A stretch of DNA of 64,000 nucleotides from a virus. Positions within the stretch are counted from its first letter, which is position 1. Each line of letters begins with the position of its first letter. Location: positions 18,165-82,164 of the IMG/VR virus record IMGVR_UViG_3300008258_000002. One strand, 5' to 3'. A model generated the notes under the pieces. The model worked only from the letters and a program-made list of their open reading frames with translations, did no database searches and was not told the DNA's origin. Of the stretch, positions 35,016 through 41,703 are shown one piece after another. Both the position numbers and the translations under genes were made by a program.

Positions 35016-35162
35016 TTAGTCGTCTATGTCCGCACCGCAGTTTGAACAAGTAGCGAAGTCGTGACCCTCACCGTCATTGAGCGCAAGTTCGCACTCGTCA
35101 CAATGTAGCCACAGGTAGTCGGCGTTACAGCAAGCCGACTTAGGTTCGGTGTTGGTAGCCAT
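35016..35162 (-). CDS. Cys-rich microprotein, 48 aa
   Basis: ACCNADYLWLHCDECELAL and TCSNCGADIDD form a zinc ribbon. The start overlaps the previous stop (TAATG), so it is coupled to the 152-aa gene; a strong terminator follows. Confidence 0.65.
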   Translation of the reverse strand: MATNTEPKSACCNADYLWLHCDECELALNDGEGHDFATCSNCGADIDD

Positions 35163-35620
35163 TAGACCCTACCCGCACAAACCGGGCCGATACCCTGAGC
35201 AACTGATACAGGGTCGGTAAGGAACTTACCGCACCATACGCAGAAACCGTATTCAACGCCAAAGGCTTTCGCCTCTTCAATAGTCATACGCATTTCGGCA
35301 GTTAGACCACGCATAGCGCCCTGCTCGTAGATGAACTTGCGTTCAGCAACATCAAGGACTTTTGCGTAAAGGTTGCCTGTCTCTCGACTTGCTTGAACCT
35401 TGTAGATAACGCCATTGGCGTTGCGATACATACCTTCAGCAACAGGGGCGTTGTTGCGTGGGGCGGAGATTAGCGAACCAATAAGGTCGCTGGCTTGCTT
35501 AGAAGTGAGAGTGGCAAAATCAACAACAAGGTCGTTTGCCCTTTCGCTAATAAGGGTTTTGAGAAAAGCAACCTGCTTTTCAGAGGCCGGGCGAGCCGGG
35601 GTGGGTGATGTGATAGTCAT
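35162..35620 (-). CDS. DUF6011-like zinc protein, 152 aa
   Basis: Start MTITSPTP follows AAAGGAGGT; the longer frame would swallow promoter 6. ASEKQVAFLKTLI opens an N-terminal helical domain. The C-terminus reads CVWCGKFLTDPVSVAQGIGPVC, a compact Cys motif typical of DUF6011-type phage proteins (nucleic-acid binding suspected). Coupled to the 48-aa gene. Confidence 0.75.
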   Translation of the reverse strand: MTITSPTPARPASEKQVAFLKTLISERANDLVVDFATLTSKQASDLIGSLISAPRNNAPVAEGMYRNANGVIYKVQASRETGNLYAKVLDVAERKFIYEQGAMRGLTAEMRMTIEEAKAFGVEYGFCVWCGKFLTDPVSVAQGIGPVCAGRV

Positions 35621-35642
35621 TTGACTACCTCCTTTCATACTA

Positions 35643-35674
35643 ACTATAACAGGTCGCACTGACTTTTTATTCCC
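35643..35674 (-). promoter_or_regulatory. GGGAATAAA-type promoter 6
   Basis: Minus strand GGGAATAAA, 17 bp, TATAGT, 23 bp before the DUF6011-like gene. Confidence 0.8.
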
Positions 35675-35696
35675 GAACAGCAAACTTTTTTCTTTC

Positions 35697-35712
35697 GTTA
35701 CCAAATCGTTAT
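35697..35712. repeat. GTTATCAAATCGTTAT box 3
   Basis: GTTACCAAATCGTTAT, upstream of promoter 6. Confidence 0.5.
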
Positions 35713-35803
35713 CTTTGCCTATCGCACAGGTTTTCGGTGTTCTTATGTTTTTTCCGAGATACACCAGCACACTGACAAGAACTCTTTTCCATCTCAGGTC
35801 GGA

Positions 35804-35827
35804 GCCGGGTGGCGTGTTTTTCCATGC
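35804..35827 (-). repeat. 24-bp asymmetric repeat, copy 8
   Basis: Minus strand GCATGGAAAAA, 6 bp, ACCCGGC. With copy 9 it forms 11-bp inverted arms spaced 9 bp. Confidence 0.7.
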
Positions 35828-35836
35828 TCATGGATG

Positions 35837-35860
35837 GCATGGAAAAATCCCTACCCCACA
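35837..35860 (+). repeat. 24-bp asymmetric repeat, copy 9
   Basis: GCATGGAAAAA, 6 bp, CCCCACA; second half weaker. Confidence 0.55.
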
Positions 35861-35875
35861 AAAAACGGCACAAAA

Positions 35876-35908
35876 AATCCCGCGTCTTCCAACGCGGGAC
35901 TTTTGTTT
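35876..35908 (-). terminator. Terminator of the 84-aa gene
   Basis: TCCCGCGT and ACGCGGGA arms, T-rich on both sides, probably bidirectional. Confidence 0.85.
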
Positions 35909-35913
35909 TGAGA

Positions 35914-36168
35914 TTACTTTTGGAATGAATCCATAGAGAAGATTGACTCCAACTCGGCAGTTTCAACACGCTTATTTGCAATCTGTAAATCAGCGTGAGC
36001 CAGAATAATCTTGCGAGTTTGTTTAGATAACTTTTTTGGTATCTTTTTACCAGCCAACTCCATTTGTTTTTGAAGTTCGACAGAAGTAATGATAATGTCC
36101 CCCATTGTATCTAACATTGTGTAGACAGTTTTAGTTTCTAGTTCCAGAGTTCTTTTTGAGTTCTCCAT
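35914..36168 (-). CDS. Hypothetical helical protein, 84 aa
   Basis: Charged helices with KKIPKKLSKQTRKIILAHADLQ; no Cys or membrane span. A GAGG-type ribosome site precedes it. Not recognised. Confidence 0.6.
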   Translation of the reverse strand: MENSKRTLELETKTVYTMLDTMGDIIITSVELQKQMELAGKKIPKKLSKQTRKIILAHADLQIANKRVETAELESIFSMDSFQK

Positions 36169-36231
36169 AATCAGCCTCCTTAAGACTTTTGTAGTGTTGA
36201 GCCTTTTTACAACTTGCTCAGGTTGCCAAGA

Positions 36232-36606
36232 CTAGATAGCCTTGAAAGTGATGTTGCCTGTCCCAACAGGCTCATCATGAGAATAGCGAACCAATACCAA
36301 CTCGCCATTGGCATAAGTAAATACCAACTTGAAGTCGCCATTGAGCGAGAACCTCTTGATTAAGTCATCAGCGTTGAACGCCATAACAAAATCGCCAGAT
36401 ACTCTACGCCAAGATACTCCCCTGTATTCAACCTGAACCTCTGTCTCATCTGTCCAGCCTTTATCAGCCTGAACCTCTTTAACAAGTAAGTCCAAGTCAT
36501 ACTTGGAATCATCCCAACAACCAAAACACTCTTCAATGAAGTTGTCATCTTCATCAACGCAAGTGCAGTCGCTGTTAAGCGTGACTTTTGTCTCTAAGTT
36601 ATCCAT
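36232..36606 (-). CDS. Hypothetical acidic protein, 124 aa
   Basis: CTCVDEDDNFIEECFGCWDD gives four Cys near the N-terminus; the rest is a beta-rich domain ending FKLVFTYANGELVLVRYSHD. It stands behind promoter 7 with a ClgR-type site. Function unknown. Confidence 0.65.
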   Translation of the reverse strand: MDNLETKVTLNSDCTCVDEDDNFIEECFGCWDDSKYDLDLLVKEVQADKGWTDETEVQVEYRGVSWRRVSGDFVMAFNADDLIKRFSLNGDFKLVFTYANGELVLVRYSHDEPVGTGNITFKAI

Positions 36607-36626
36607 AGTTTTTCACCTCCATACAA

Positions 36627-36658
36627 ATAATAACCCAATACATTACTTTTTTATTCCC
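36627..36658 (-). promoter_or_regulatory. GGGAATAAA-type promoter 7
   Basis: Minus strand GGGAATAAA, 17 bp, TATTAT. Confidence 0.75.
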
Positions 36659-36675
36659 ATGTGCCAACTTTTTTT

Positions 36676-36692
36676 GTTCTCCCTCAGTGAAC
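36676..36692. promoter_or_regulatory. ClgR-type operator a
   Basis: GTTCTC, 5 bp, GTGAAC, 17 bp beyond promoter 7's upstream box. Confidence 0.55.
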
Positions 36693-36769
36693 GCTAAGAA
36701 GCCTCCAGGCCCTGGAGAAAAAACATAAGACAACAAATAAATAGAAGTTGAGGCAAGACGCATCAAGTT

Positions 36770-36793
36770 TCCCGGTCCCCTGTTTTTCCATGC
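36770..36793 (-). repeat. 24-bp asymmetric repeat, copy 10
   Basis: Minus strand GCATGGAAAAA, 6 bp, ACCGGGA. Confidence 0.7.
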
Positions 36794-36831
36794 ACTATGG
36801 AATCCCCGGCCCAGCCAAGTTCGGATGCAAA

Positions 36832-36861
36832 AAAAATCGCCCACTATTTCTAGTGAGCGAC
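36832..36861 (-). terminator. Terminator of the 43-aa gene
   Basis: TCGCTCACTA and TAGTGGGCGA arms, then TTTTTTTTGC on the minus strand. Confidence 0.85.
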
Positions 36862-36873
36862 TTTTAGTGGCGA

Positions 36874-37005
36874 CTACTCAGCCTGAGCGAGTTTGTCGCA
36901 AGCATGACAACTTAGGTCAGTTTCCACCCCAAGTTGCAATCCCCCAGAGTGAGTATCGCAGAGTGGATAACCATAGCCATCAAAAATAAAGTAAAACTTT
37001 ACCAT
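36874..37005 (-). CDS. Microprotein, 43 aa
   Basis: Begins MVKFYFIFDGYGYPLCDTHSGG, ends LSCHACDKLAQAE; an AAGGAGG site precedes it and a strong terminator follows. CxxC plus another Cys and His suggests zinc. Confidence 0.6.
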   Translation of the reverse strand: MVKFYFIFDGYGYPLCDTHSGGLQLGVETDLSCHACDKLAQAE

Positions 37006-37072
37006 TGAGCGCCTCCTTACAAAGAATAGGTTTAGAGCAGTTTTAGGACTTGCTCAGGTCGCAGGTGGCTAT

Positions 37073-37225
37073 TTAGTAAGCGTTCACATACATAGCCAGC
37101 GAGTTATCTAGGCTGTGCTTAGATGAGTTGAATAGTTCAACAAAGGCGTTAGCCTCATCTAGCGTAGCGAAGAAGTGATTACCCACATTGACATTGCCAA
37201 TGTGTATCTCTACTTTATGGTTCAT
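37073..37225 (-). CDS. Microprotein, 50 aa
   Basis: MNHKVEIHIGNVNVG then a helix DEANAFVELFNSS. A GGAGGTG-type ribosome site and promoter 8 with a ClgR-type operator support it. Not recognised. Confidence 0.6.
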   Translation of the reverse strand: MNHKVEIHIGNVNVGNHFFATLDEANAFVELFNSSKHSLDNSLAMYVNAY

Positions 37226-37243
37226 GTTCCACCTCCTATACAT

Positions 37244-37275
37244 ACAATAACTCCAACCCCAGACAAAATCTTCCC
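37244..37275 (-). promoter_or_regulatory. GGGAATAAA-type promoter 8
   Basis: Minus strand GGGAAGATT, 17 bp, TATTGT. Confidence 0.65.
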
Positions 37276-37292
37276 AAACAGGAAAACTTTTT

Positions 37293-37309
37293 GTTTGCCC
37301 AGAGCGAAC
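37293..37309. promoter_or_regulatory. ClgR-type operator b
   Basis: GTTTGC, CCAGA, GCGAAC, 17 bp beyond promoter 8's upstream box. Confidence 0.65.
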
Positions 37310-37396
37310 AAAAAAATCTTCTCCAAACTCAAATTAAAAACATAAGAACAAAAAAATCTCATCTTCGCCTCTGCATCCAAATCTCAAAGGTAAAAA

Positions 37397-37420
37397 TCCG
37401 GGTCCCTTATTTTTCCATGC
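37397..37420 (-). repeat. 24-bp asymmetric repeat, copy 11
   Basis: Minus strand GCATGGAAAAA, 6 bp, ACCCGGA; TCCATGC-GAA-GCATGGA dyad at its end. Confidence 0.7.
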
Positions 37421-37440
37421 GAAGCATGGACTTCTGGGTT

Positions 37441-37464
37441 GCATGGAAAATCTGGTATCCCAGA
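37441..37464 (+). repeat. 24-bp asymmetric repeat, copy 12
   Basis: GCATGGAAAAT, 6 bp, TCCCAGA. Confidence 0.6.
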
Positions 37465-37513
37465 TTTTTGCCTCATGCTTTCTTATGCTTTATTTCGCAA
37501 TGTGCATTGTTTC

Positions 37514-37549
37514 TTCTGCTTCTGCTTCTGCTTCTGCTTCTGCTTCTTC
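37514..37549 (+). repeat. Six tandem TTCTGC units
   Basis: Perfect hexanucleotide tandem repeat in non-coding DNA, prone to slippage. Confidence 0.9.
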
Positions 37550-37617
37550 CTCTTGTGCGTTGCTTATGTTATTTCTTCTCCCTCAGCCACTCTGCTTCTG
37601 CAGGTGCAAAAACACGA

Positions 37618-37795
37618 CCCGTTAGGGTTTGTGTGCGTCTATTACATAAAAGCGACCCGTCAAGCGTTCTACGCTTGTGCTATAAGCACCCGTCAAGTCT
37701 CCCGTCAAGCGTTCTACGCTTGCGTAAAAGGCTTGCCGTCATTTCTACAAAGGGCAAGCCGTTAGGGGCTAGCCGTTCTAGGCAAGCCGTTAAAA
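37618..37795 (+). repeat. GCCGTT repeat array B
   Basis: CCCGTTAG, CCCGTCAAGCG and GCNNGCCGT(T/C) units, same polarity as array A. Confidence 0.7.
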
Positions 37796-37799
37796 GTAA

Positions 37800-37835
37800 A
37801 ACCCCTAACCGCGTCATACGGTTAGGGGCTGGCAA
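37800..37835 (-). terminator. Strong hairpin, likely terminator
   Basis: CCCCTAACCG and CGGTTAGGGG arms; the minus strand continues TTTTACTTTT. Confidence 0.75.
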
Positions 37836-37902
37836 ACAGAAAGGGCAGGTTCTTGCTTGCCGTGCCGTTAGGAAAATGGAAGTGAAACCTAACGGAGTTT
37901 GT

Positions 37903-37950
37903 TTGGTGGGCAGTGCCAGTGATTTGAAAGGAAGTGAAACACTGCCCACC
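37903..37950 (-). terminator. Long-loop hairpin after the 107-aa gene
   Basis: GGTGGGCAGTG and CACTGCCCACC perfect 11-bp arms, directly downstream of the stop. Confidence 0.6.
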
Positions 37951-37956
37951 AAGTTT

Positions 37957-38280
37957 TTAGTTTATCGCTCTGATGAACTCGTAAGAGCCGTCAACTGCGA
38001 CTGCGGTGTAGACCTCTGGAAACTCCGCTTGAAGTTTCTTAAGGTCTGGTCTGTCCATAATTACCTGCATCATTTTGAACGCCTTTTGTCCGCTAATGGT
38101 AGCGAACTCTGCGTCACCGAGAGCAAGTCTTAAGACTTCCTCAGCCTCTTCTTTGGCTTTGTCGGCTAACTTCTTAGCCTCCAGAGCCTCGCTGAACTTG
38201 TCCAATGCAACTCGGACATTGTGGTCAAAACCAACTTCTACGGTCTTGCCCTTGATTATGTTTGTTAGTGGCTTTTTCAT
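37957..38280 (-). CDS. Hypothetical helical protein, 107 aa
   Basis: Central coiled helix (AKKLADKAKEEAEEVLRLAL) and a C-terminal domain FPEVYTAVAVDGSYEF. Behind promoter 9 and operator c. May be a DNA or protein scaffold factor; not recognised. Confidence 0.65.
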   Translation of the reverse strand: MKKPLTNIIKGKTVEVGFDHNVRVALDKFSEALEAKKLADKAKEEAEEVLRLALGDAEFATISGQKAFKMMQVIMDRPDLKKLQAEFPEVYTAVAVDGSYEFIRAIN

Positions 38281-38332
38281 TTGGTATCTATCTCCTTCGT
38301 TTAGCCACCAAGCATTTCTGCTTGATACATTT

Positions 38333-38364
38333 ACTATAACCTACAACACTGACATTTTATTCCA
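38333..38364 (-). promoter_or_regulatory. GGGAATAAA-type promoter 9
   Basis: Minus strand TGGAATAAA, 17 bp, TATAGT. Confidence 0.75.
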
Positions 38365-38381
38365 AAACGCCAAAGTTTTTT

Positions 38382-38398
38382 GTTCGCTCTAAGAGAAC
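38382..38398. promoter_or_regulatory. ClgR-type operator c
   Basis: GTTCGC, 5 bp, GAGAAC, 17 bp beyond promoter 9's upstream box. Confidence 0.65.
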
Positions 38399-38535
38399 TA
38401 GAAGTTCTCGTTAACCCACTCCAAAAGTTCGGTGTATGGCTTGTTCTGTTTGATTAGAGCAATCAACTCCTCACTTTCAGCAAGTAGGTAGATGTCCACT
38501 GTGGATTCGGCAGATAGCCTCAGCAATGTGTTCAT
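38398..38535 (-). CDS. Microprotein, 45 aa
   Basis: Begins MNTLLRLSAESTVDIYLLAE, ends YTELLEWVNENF; start behind AAGGAGAGA. It sits just downstream of the ClgR-like gene and is probably co-transcribed with it. Confidence 0.55.
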   Translation of the reverse strand: MNTLLRLSAESTVDIYLLAESEELIALIKQNKPYTELLEWVNENF

Positions 38536-38555
38536 TTCGTCTCTCCTTATGTTTT

Positions 38556-38834
38556 TTAGAAGGCTACTAGATTTTCCATGCCCCGGTTTTCTTTTTCTCT
38601 TTCGTCTGCACACATTAGTGATACTGAGCATTCTGAAAGTATTAAGTAAAGCGGAACATCTAAACCATCTGCGATACTCTGCAAGACTGTTGAAGAAACT
38701 TCTTTCGTTCCTCGTTCAATCTCAGACAGATACCCAAGCGAAGTATGCGACCTTGCGCTGAGTTGTCTTAGGGTTATCTCCCTATCGACTCGCATTTTTC
38801 TAATGGTATTTCCGAGTGCTATTGCTAGGTTCAT
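38556..38834 (-). CDS. ClgR-like XRE-family regulator
   Basis: 92 aa. LRQLSARSHTSLGYLSEIER followed by GTKEVSSTVLQSIADGLDVP is the HTH pattern of actinobacterial ClgR proteins, activators of clp and lon protease genes. The reported ClgR operator (GTTCGC-N5-GCG type) matches inverted repeats upstream of several promoters in this field. It may replace or compete with the host ClgR. The family call is from motif reading; DNA binding to these sites is inferred. Confidence 0.8.
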   Translation of the reverse strand: MNLAIALGNTIRKMRVDREITLRQLSARSHTSLGYLSEIERGTKEVSSTVLQSIADGLDVPLYLILSECSVSLMCADEREKENRGMENLVAF

Positions 38835-38864
38835 TTGTCTCTTTGTCTTTCTGTTTGAGGCAGA

Positions 38865-39131
38865 TTACTCTGCTGTTTCTTCTTTGTCTTCAACCTTGTT
38901 TAAGGTTGCTGGTGTAGAGCCAGCCAAGAACTTTCCATTCTCGTCTTCAACCCTGATTGTAACTGGGTGGATAGACGGAGTTGGCAAGTCTGCGTATTCG
39001 TTGTCATACCCCCTTGCGTCTGGGTCGCCAACAAATCTGGCTAGGGCAATAAGCCCCTGTCTTTCAGCGGAGAACTCGTCAGTGTCATAAACTTCAAAGT
39101 TCACTTCTGCAACTACAATGTATTTCTTCAT
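38865..39131 (-). CDS. Hypothetical protein, 88 aa
   Basis: MKKYIVVAEVNFEVYDTDEF begins a beta-alpha domain; VRVEDENGKFLA-like strand follows and the tail is acidic. Not recognised; the gene follows a hairpin at 39187-39222. Confidence 0.6.
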   Translation of the reverse strand: MKKYIVVAEVNFEVYDTDEFSAERQGLIALARFVGDPDARGYDNEYADLPTPSIHPVTIRVEDENGKFLAGSTPATLNKVEDKEETAE

Positions 39132-39186
39132 GATTTTTTCACCTCAATCTTTTCTATAAATCATTTTACACTTTGTTGTGAATGGC

Positions 39187-39222
39187 GATTACCACTCACC
39201 CTACAAGTATAGGGCAAGTGGC
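39187..39222 (-). terminator. Hairpin after the 64-aa gene
   Basis: CCACT-CCCTA and TAGGG-AGTGG arms with small bulges. Confidence 0.5.
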
Positions 39223-39238
39223 TTTCGCTTGTCAATGG

Positions 39239-39433
39239 TTAGTCCACTAAACCTTTTTTAAGGATTTCTTGTGCCTCAGCCAGTTCGCTGATTTTAGCCT
39301 CGTCTTCCCACTCGTTAGTTTCGGTGTTCCAAATAGAACCCTCGTTGAAACGAGCCTCCAAAGTTCCATCATCAACGATTAGTTCTTTGGTATCTAAGTC
39401 GGCATAGACTACGAAATAAACTTGCTTACCCAT
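39239..39433 (-). CDS. Hypothetical protein, 64 aa
   Basis: YFVVYADLDTKELIVDDGTL and an acidic C-terminal helix. ATG one base after the previous stop, so coupled to the 136-aa gene. Confidence 0.6.
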   Translation of the reverse strand: MGKQVYFVVYADLDTKELIVDDGTLEARFNEGSIWNTETNEWEDEAKISELAEAQEILKKGLVD

Positions 39434-39844
39434 TTAAAACTCCACTTCTGTAATGTCGTTGCCAAGTTCTTTGGCAAGTTCGTAAATGTCACGCAGGTCA
39501 ATAGTCTTAACTTCGCCTTTCCAGTTGTAAGCGTGAGCATAGCCCATTACATAACGCATTTTCTCGTTACCAGCGTGCATGATGATTGCGACAGAACCCT
39601 CTGCCAAGTGTGCTTTGAAAAAGTCAGCCCACTCTAACTCAAATGTGTCGCCTTCGTGTTCGTAATAAGCAGGTAGCCCTTGCCCATTTTCATAATCCCC
39701 AAGAATCGCAAAATAAGTTTTGCCATCCTTTTCTTTTCTAAGGATTTCGTGGTTGCCCAAAAAAGTTTGGACATCTTCTAAGAACCCCTCTTCGTTGTTA
39801 ACCAAGAAGTAGTTGGTTCTTTCTGTTGCGTAGTAGTTTGCCAT
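39434..39844 (-). CDS. Hypothetical phage protein, 136 aa
   Basis: RTNYFLVNNEEGFLEDVQTF, EWADFFKAHL and NEKMRYVMGYAHAYNWKGE occur in a phage family of unknown function that I recognise only by layout. Acidic overall, mixed alpha/beta. An antirestriction-type DNA mimic is conceivable but not supported by a specific motif. Confidence 0.65.
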   Translation of the reverse strand: MANYYATERTNYFLVNNEEGFLEDVQTFLGNHEILRKEKDGKTYFAILGDYENGQGLPAYYEHEGDTFELEWADFFKAHLAEGSVAIIMHAGNEKMRYVMGYAHAYNWKGEVKTIDLRDIYELAKELGNDITEVEF

Positions 39845-39888
39845 TTGGCAGTTCTCCTTTCAAGAGAGTTGTTATGTATTTTATTATA

Positions 39889-39922
39889 GAGTGTGGGGCT
39901 GACACTTGGCAACCCCACACCC
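39889..39922 (-). terminator. Terminator of the 101-aa gene
   Basis: GTGTGGGG and CCCCACAC arms; a TTGCCA and TATAAT pair overlaps it, which could start the 136-aa gene. Confidence 0.7.
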
Positions 39923-39929
39923 AGAGTTT

Positions 39930-40235
39930 CTACTTTATGTCGTAGGACTCGCAGATTTCGGCAACTGCGTCATTGAGAGCGTTGACGAGTAATGAAATCT
40001 CGTTGTCGTTTAGGTGCTCAACCATTTCTGCCAAAACAGTTGACTGCCAAACAATCCCAGAAACTTCCCTGAGTTGCTTTTTGTAATCTGCGAAAGCCTC
40101 GTTCATTCCACACGCAGAACAGATTTCTGTTTTGTTATCCTTGCGTGAGATAGCACCGGGGTATGCTCCGGGAGTTTCGTTGTTCGGAATCTGCCCATCA
40201 CAAGTTGGGCAAGGGTGGGTTCTGTTGTCAGTCAT
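39930..40235 (-). CDS. Cys-rich protein, 101 aa
   Basis: HPCPTCDGQIPNNE and EICSACGMNEAF form a treble-clef-like zinc site; the rest is helical. Start overlaps the previous stop (TAATG). Confidence 0.65.
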   Translation of the reverse strand: MTDNRTHPCPTCDGQIPNNETPGAYPGAISRKDNKTEICSACGMNEAFADYKKQLREVSGIVWQSTVLAEMVEHLNDNEISLLVNALNDAVAEICESYDIK

Positions 40236-40564
40236 TATTTCACCTCGTTGCTTATGAAGTTGTATGCGTGGTTTGCGAAAGTCTCGGAGTCGCTCTTAAA
40301 GAACAATGTTTCTTCGTTCTTTAAGTCTTCTTCGATACAGGCAGATAGAACTGCTACGCGAGCAAGAGCAAGAGAAAGAGTTGCGTAAAACTCGTTCCAC
40401 TCATTTACTACATAGTCAGTCCATTGAAGACGATAAATAGCCTCGCCCTCAGCGTTAGCGAAAGAGTCAATGGTGACTCCTGATTTACCAGCCAAGTCAA
40501 ACTTGATTGGGGTTGTTAGCAACTGAGCCTTTGCTGACTCAGTGTGGATTCCTAGTCTTTCCAC
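40235..40564 (-). CDS. Hypothetical protein, 109 aa
   Basis: KFDLAGKSGVTIDSFANAEG then YRLQWTDYVVNEWNEFYATL, helical C-terminus. First gene behind promoter 10 and coupled to the Cys-rich 101-aa gene. Not recognised. Confidence 0.65.
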   Translation of the reverse strand: MERLGIHTESAKAQLLTTPIKFDLAGKSGVTIDSFANAEGEAIYRLQWTDYVVNEWNEFYATLSLALARVAVLSACIEEDLKNEETLFFKSDSETFANHAYNFISNEVK

Positions 40565-40596
40565 TTTGTTCTCCTTTCAAAAGAACTTCTATAATA

Positions 40597-40628
40597 ACTA
40601 TAACTATGATTATTCAGGATTTATTCCC
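40597..40628 (-). promoter_or_regulatory. GGGAATAAA-type promoter 10
   Basis: Minus strand GGGAATAAA, 17 bp, TATAGT; an alternative TTGACA-17-AATAAT lies just upstream. Confidence 0.75.
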
Positions 40629-40645
40629 AAATGTCAAGTTTATTT

Positions 40646-40930
40646 TTAACTATTTTTCAAGACTTTTTCTGTGTAGCCTTTGTCAATCTTTTCGTAGAAC
40701 TTATCCCAAGCAAAAGCAACTGCCTCCTGCTCTGTCGCAAAAATCTTTTCACTGCCCATCCAAGAGTTAGGTGCTTCTTCTCTGCCCCAAGACATAAAGA
40801 CGCACCAACGCCCTGTGGGGTTTAACTGCCTTATGTAAATCATGTAGGCTTTTCTAGCCCCATACTGCCCACGCTGTCCCTGTGAACGCTTTACTAGGGT
40901 TACCTTTGGAAAAAGAGTTGAGTATTGCAT
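40646..40930 (-). CDS. Hypothetical protein, 94 aa
   Basis: Start MQYSTLF follows GGAGACC and lies after promoter 11; longer starts would precede the transcript. Basic beta-rich N-terminus, WCVFMSWGREEAP in the middle, helical tail. Not recognised. Confidence 0.6.
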   Translation of the reverse strand: MQYSTLFPKVTLVKRSQGQRGQYGARKAYMIYIRQLNPTGRWCVFMSWGREEAPNSWMGSEKIFATEQEAVAFAWDKFYEKIDKGYTEKVLKNS

Positions 40931-40966
40931 TTGGTCTCCAATCGTTTTGTCATTTCCCATACAAGA

Positions 40967-40998
40967 AAGATAACACACTACGCTGACATTTTCTTCCC
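40967..40998 (-). promoter_or_regulatory. GGGAATAAA-type promoter 11
   Basis: Minus strand GGGAAGAAA, 17 bp, TATCTT. Confidence 0.7.
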
Positions 40999-41016
40999 TT
41001 TGGCAAGTATTTTTCT

Positions 41017-41033
41017 GTTCGCCCTGAGCGAAC
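41017..41033. promoter_or_regulatory. ClgR-type operator d
   Basis: GTTCGC, CCTGA, GCGAAC, 18 bp beyond promoter 11's upstream box. Confidence 0.7.
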
Positions 41034-41074
41034 AAGAAGACGACACCTTCAAACGAAGAAAAAACATAAGGAAA

Positions 41075-41098
41075 CGCAGGTTATTGGTTTTTCCATGC
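41075..41098 (-). repeat. 24-bp asymmetric repeat, copy 13
   Basis: Minus strand GCATGGAAAAA, 6 bp, ACCTGCG. Confidence 0.65.
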
Positions 41099-41119
41099 GA
41101 AGCATGGAACAAACCTCTC

Positions 41120-41143
41120 GCATGGAAAAAGTATTACCCCAGG
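41120..41143 (+). repeat. 24-bp asymmetric repeat, copy 14
   Basis: GCATGGAAAAA, 6 bp, CCCCAGG. Confidence 0.7.
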
Positions 41144-41151
41144 TGCAACAA

Positions 41152-41180
41152 AAAATCCCCTGAAAAATCAGGGGACTCTT
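41152..41180 (-). terminator. Terminator of the 134-aa gene
   Basis: TCCCCTGA and TCAGGGGA perfect arms, then TTTTTTG on the minus strand. Confidence 0.85.
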
Positions 41181-41190
41181 TGCGTTTGGT

Positions 41191-41595
41191 TTATTCCAGA
41201 ACTCTGTTCCAAAATGTATGATTGCCCATAGTCGTTGTGCTGTATTCAATCCTGAACACTTTGCTCAACGCTTTGCGAACATCAGGGGTAATGTCTTTGT
41301 ATTGAGCCTCTGCCAACTGATAAATAGCGTCAGCCCCAACAAATCCGGGCACTGCGTCTTTGTCTGTGTAATCTCCCACAATCAAAACTCTGTCGCCTAC
41401 CCAGCGACCAGAAATGTCTGTCATGGGGAAATCTCCACCACCACTATCAGGGCTTGTCATTACAAGCACATACATTGCGTCTGCTAGTGATGCATCGCAA
41501 CCCGTTTGCTCATACTGCTTTGACCCTAGACCTAATCCGTGAGGGTCTACCCACTCTTGCTTATCTATGTTAACTAATCTGTGATACTGTCCCAC
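41191..41595 (-). CDS. Conserved phage protein, 134 aa
   Basis: MGQYHRLVNIDKQEWVDPHG with LGLGSKQYEQ resembles a small protein family seen in many phage genomes, with a central GRWVGDRVLIVGDYTD strand pair. Function unknown. It is followed by a strong terminator. Confidence 0.65.
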   Translation of the reverse strand: MGQYHRLVNIDKQEWVDPHGLGLGSKQYEQTGCDASLADAMYVLVMTSPDSGGGDFPMTDISGRWVGDRVLIVGDYTDKDAVPGFVGADAIYQLAEAQYKDITPDVRKALSKVFRIEYSTTTMGNHTFWNRVLE

Positions 41596-41622
41596 CGTTA
41601 GTCTCCTATTCTTTCTATCTAA

Positions 41623-41642
41623 GGCAAGCCGTTAGGCTTGCC
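41623..41642. repeat. GCCGTT hairpin unit
   Basis: GGCAAGCC, GTTA, GGCTTGCC: a perfect 8-bp stem with a 4-nt loop, the clearest palindromic form of the family. Confidence 0.8.
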
Positions 41643-41647
41643 GTTAA

Positions 41648-41696
41648 GGTTTGAAGTAAGGGCTAGCCGTTCTCTTGCCAGCCCCTACTTCTACAC
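41648..41696 (-). terminator. Hairpin after the VWA gene
   Basis: GAAGTA-GGGCT-GC and GC-AGCCC-TACTTC arms flank a GCCGTT unit. Confidence 0.6.
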
Positions 41697-41703
41697 GAGC
41701 CGA

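Larger units (their letters stand above)
37226..37956. other. 730-bp non-coding regulatory region
   Basis: Holds promoter 8, operator b, two 24-bp repeats, a TTCTGC tandem repeat, GCCGTT array B and two hairpins. Plus-strand frames here are low complexity without ribosome sites. Confidence 0.6.

Noticed and set aside
37291-38133. 280-residue plus-strand frame
   Set aside because: Low-complexity Leu/Cys-rich translation over the TTCTGC repeat, promoter elements and GCCGTT units; no ribosome site and antisense to a supported gene.
39434-39844. ArdA antirestriction protein
   Set aside because: Acidic and of similar length, but the typical ArdA motifs are not visible, so left as hypothetical.
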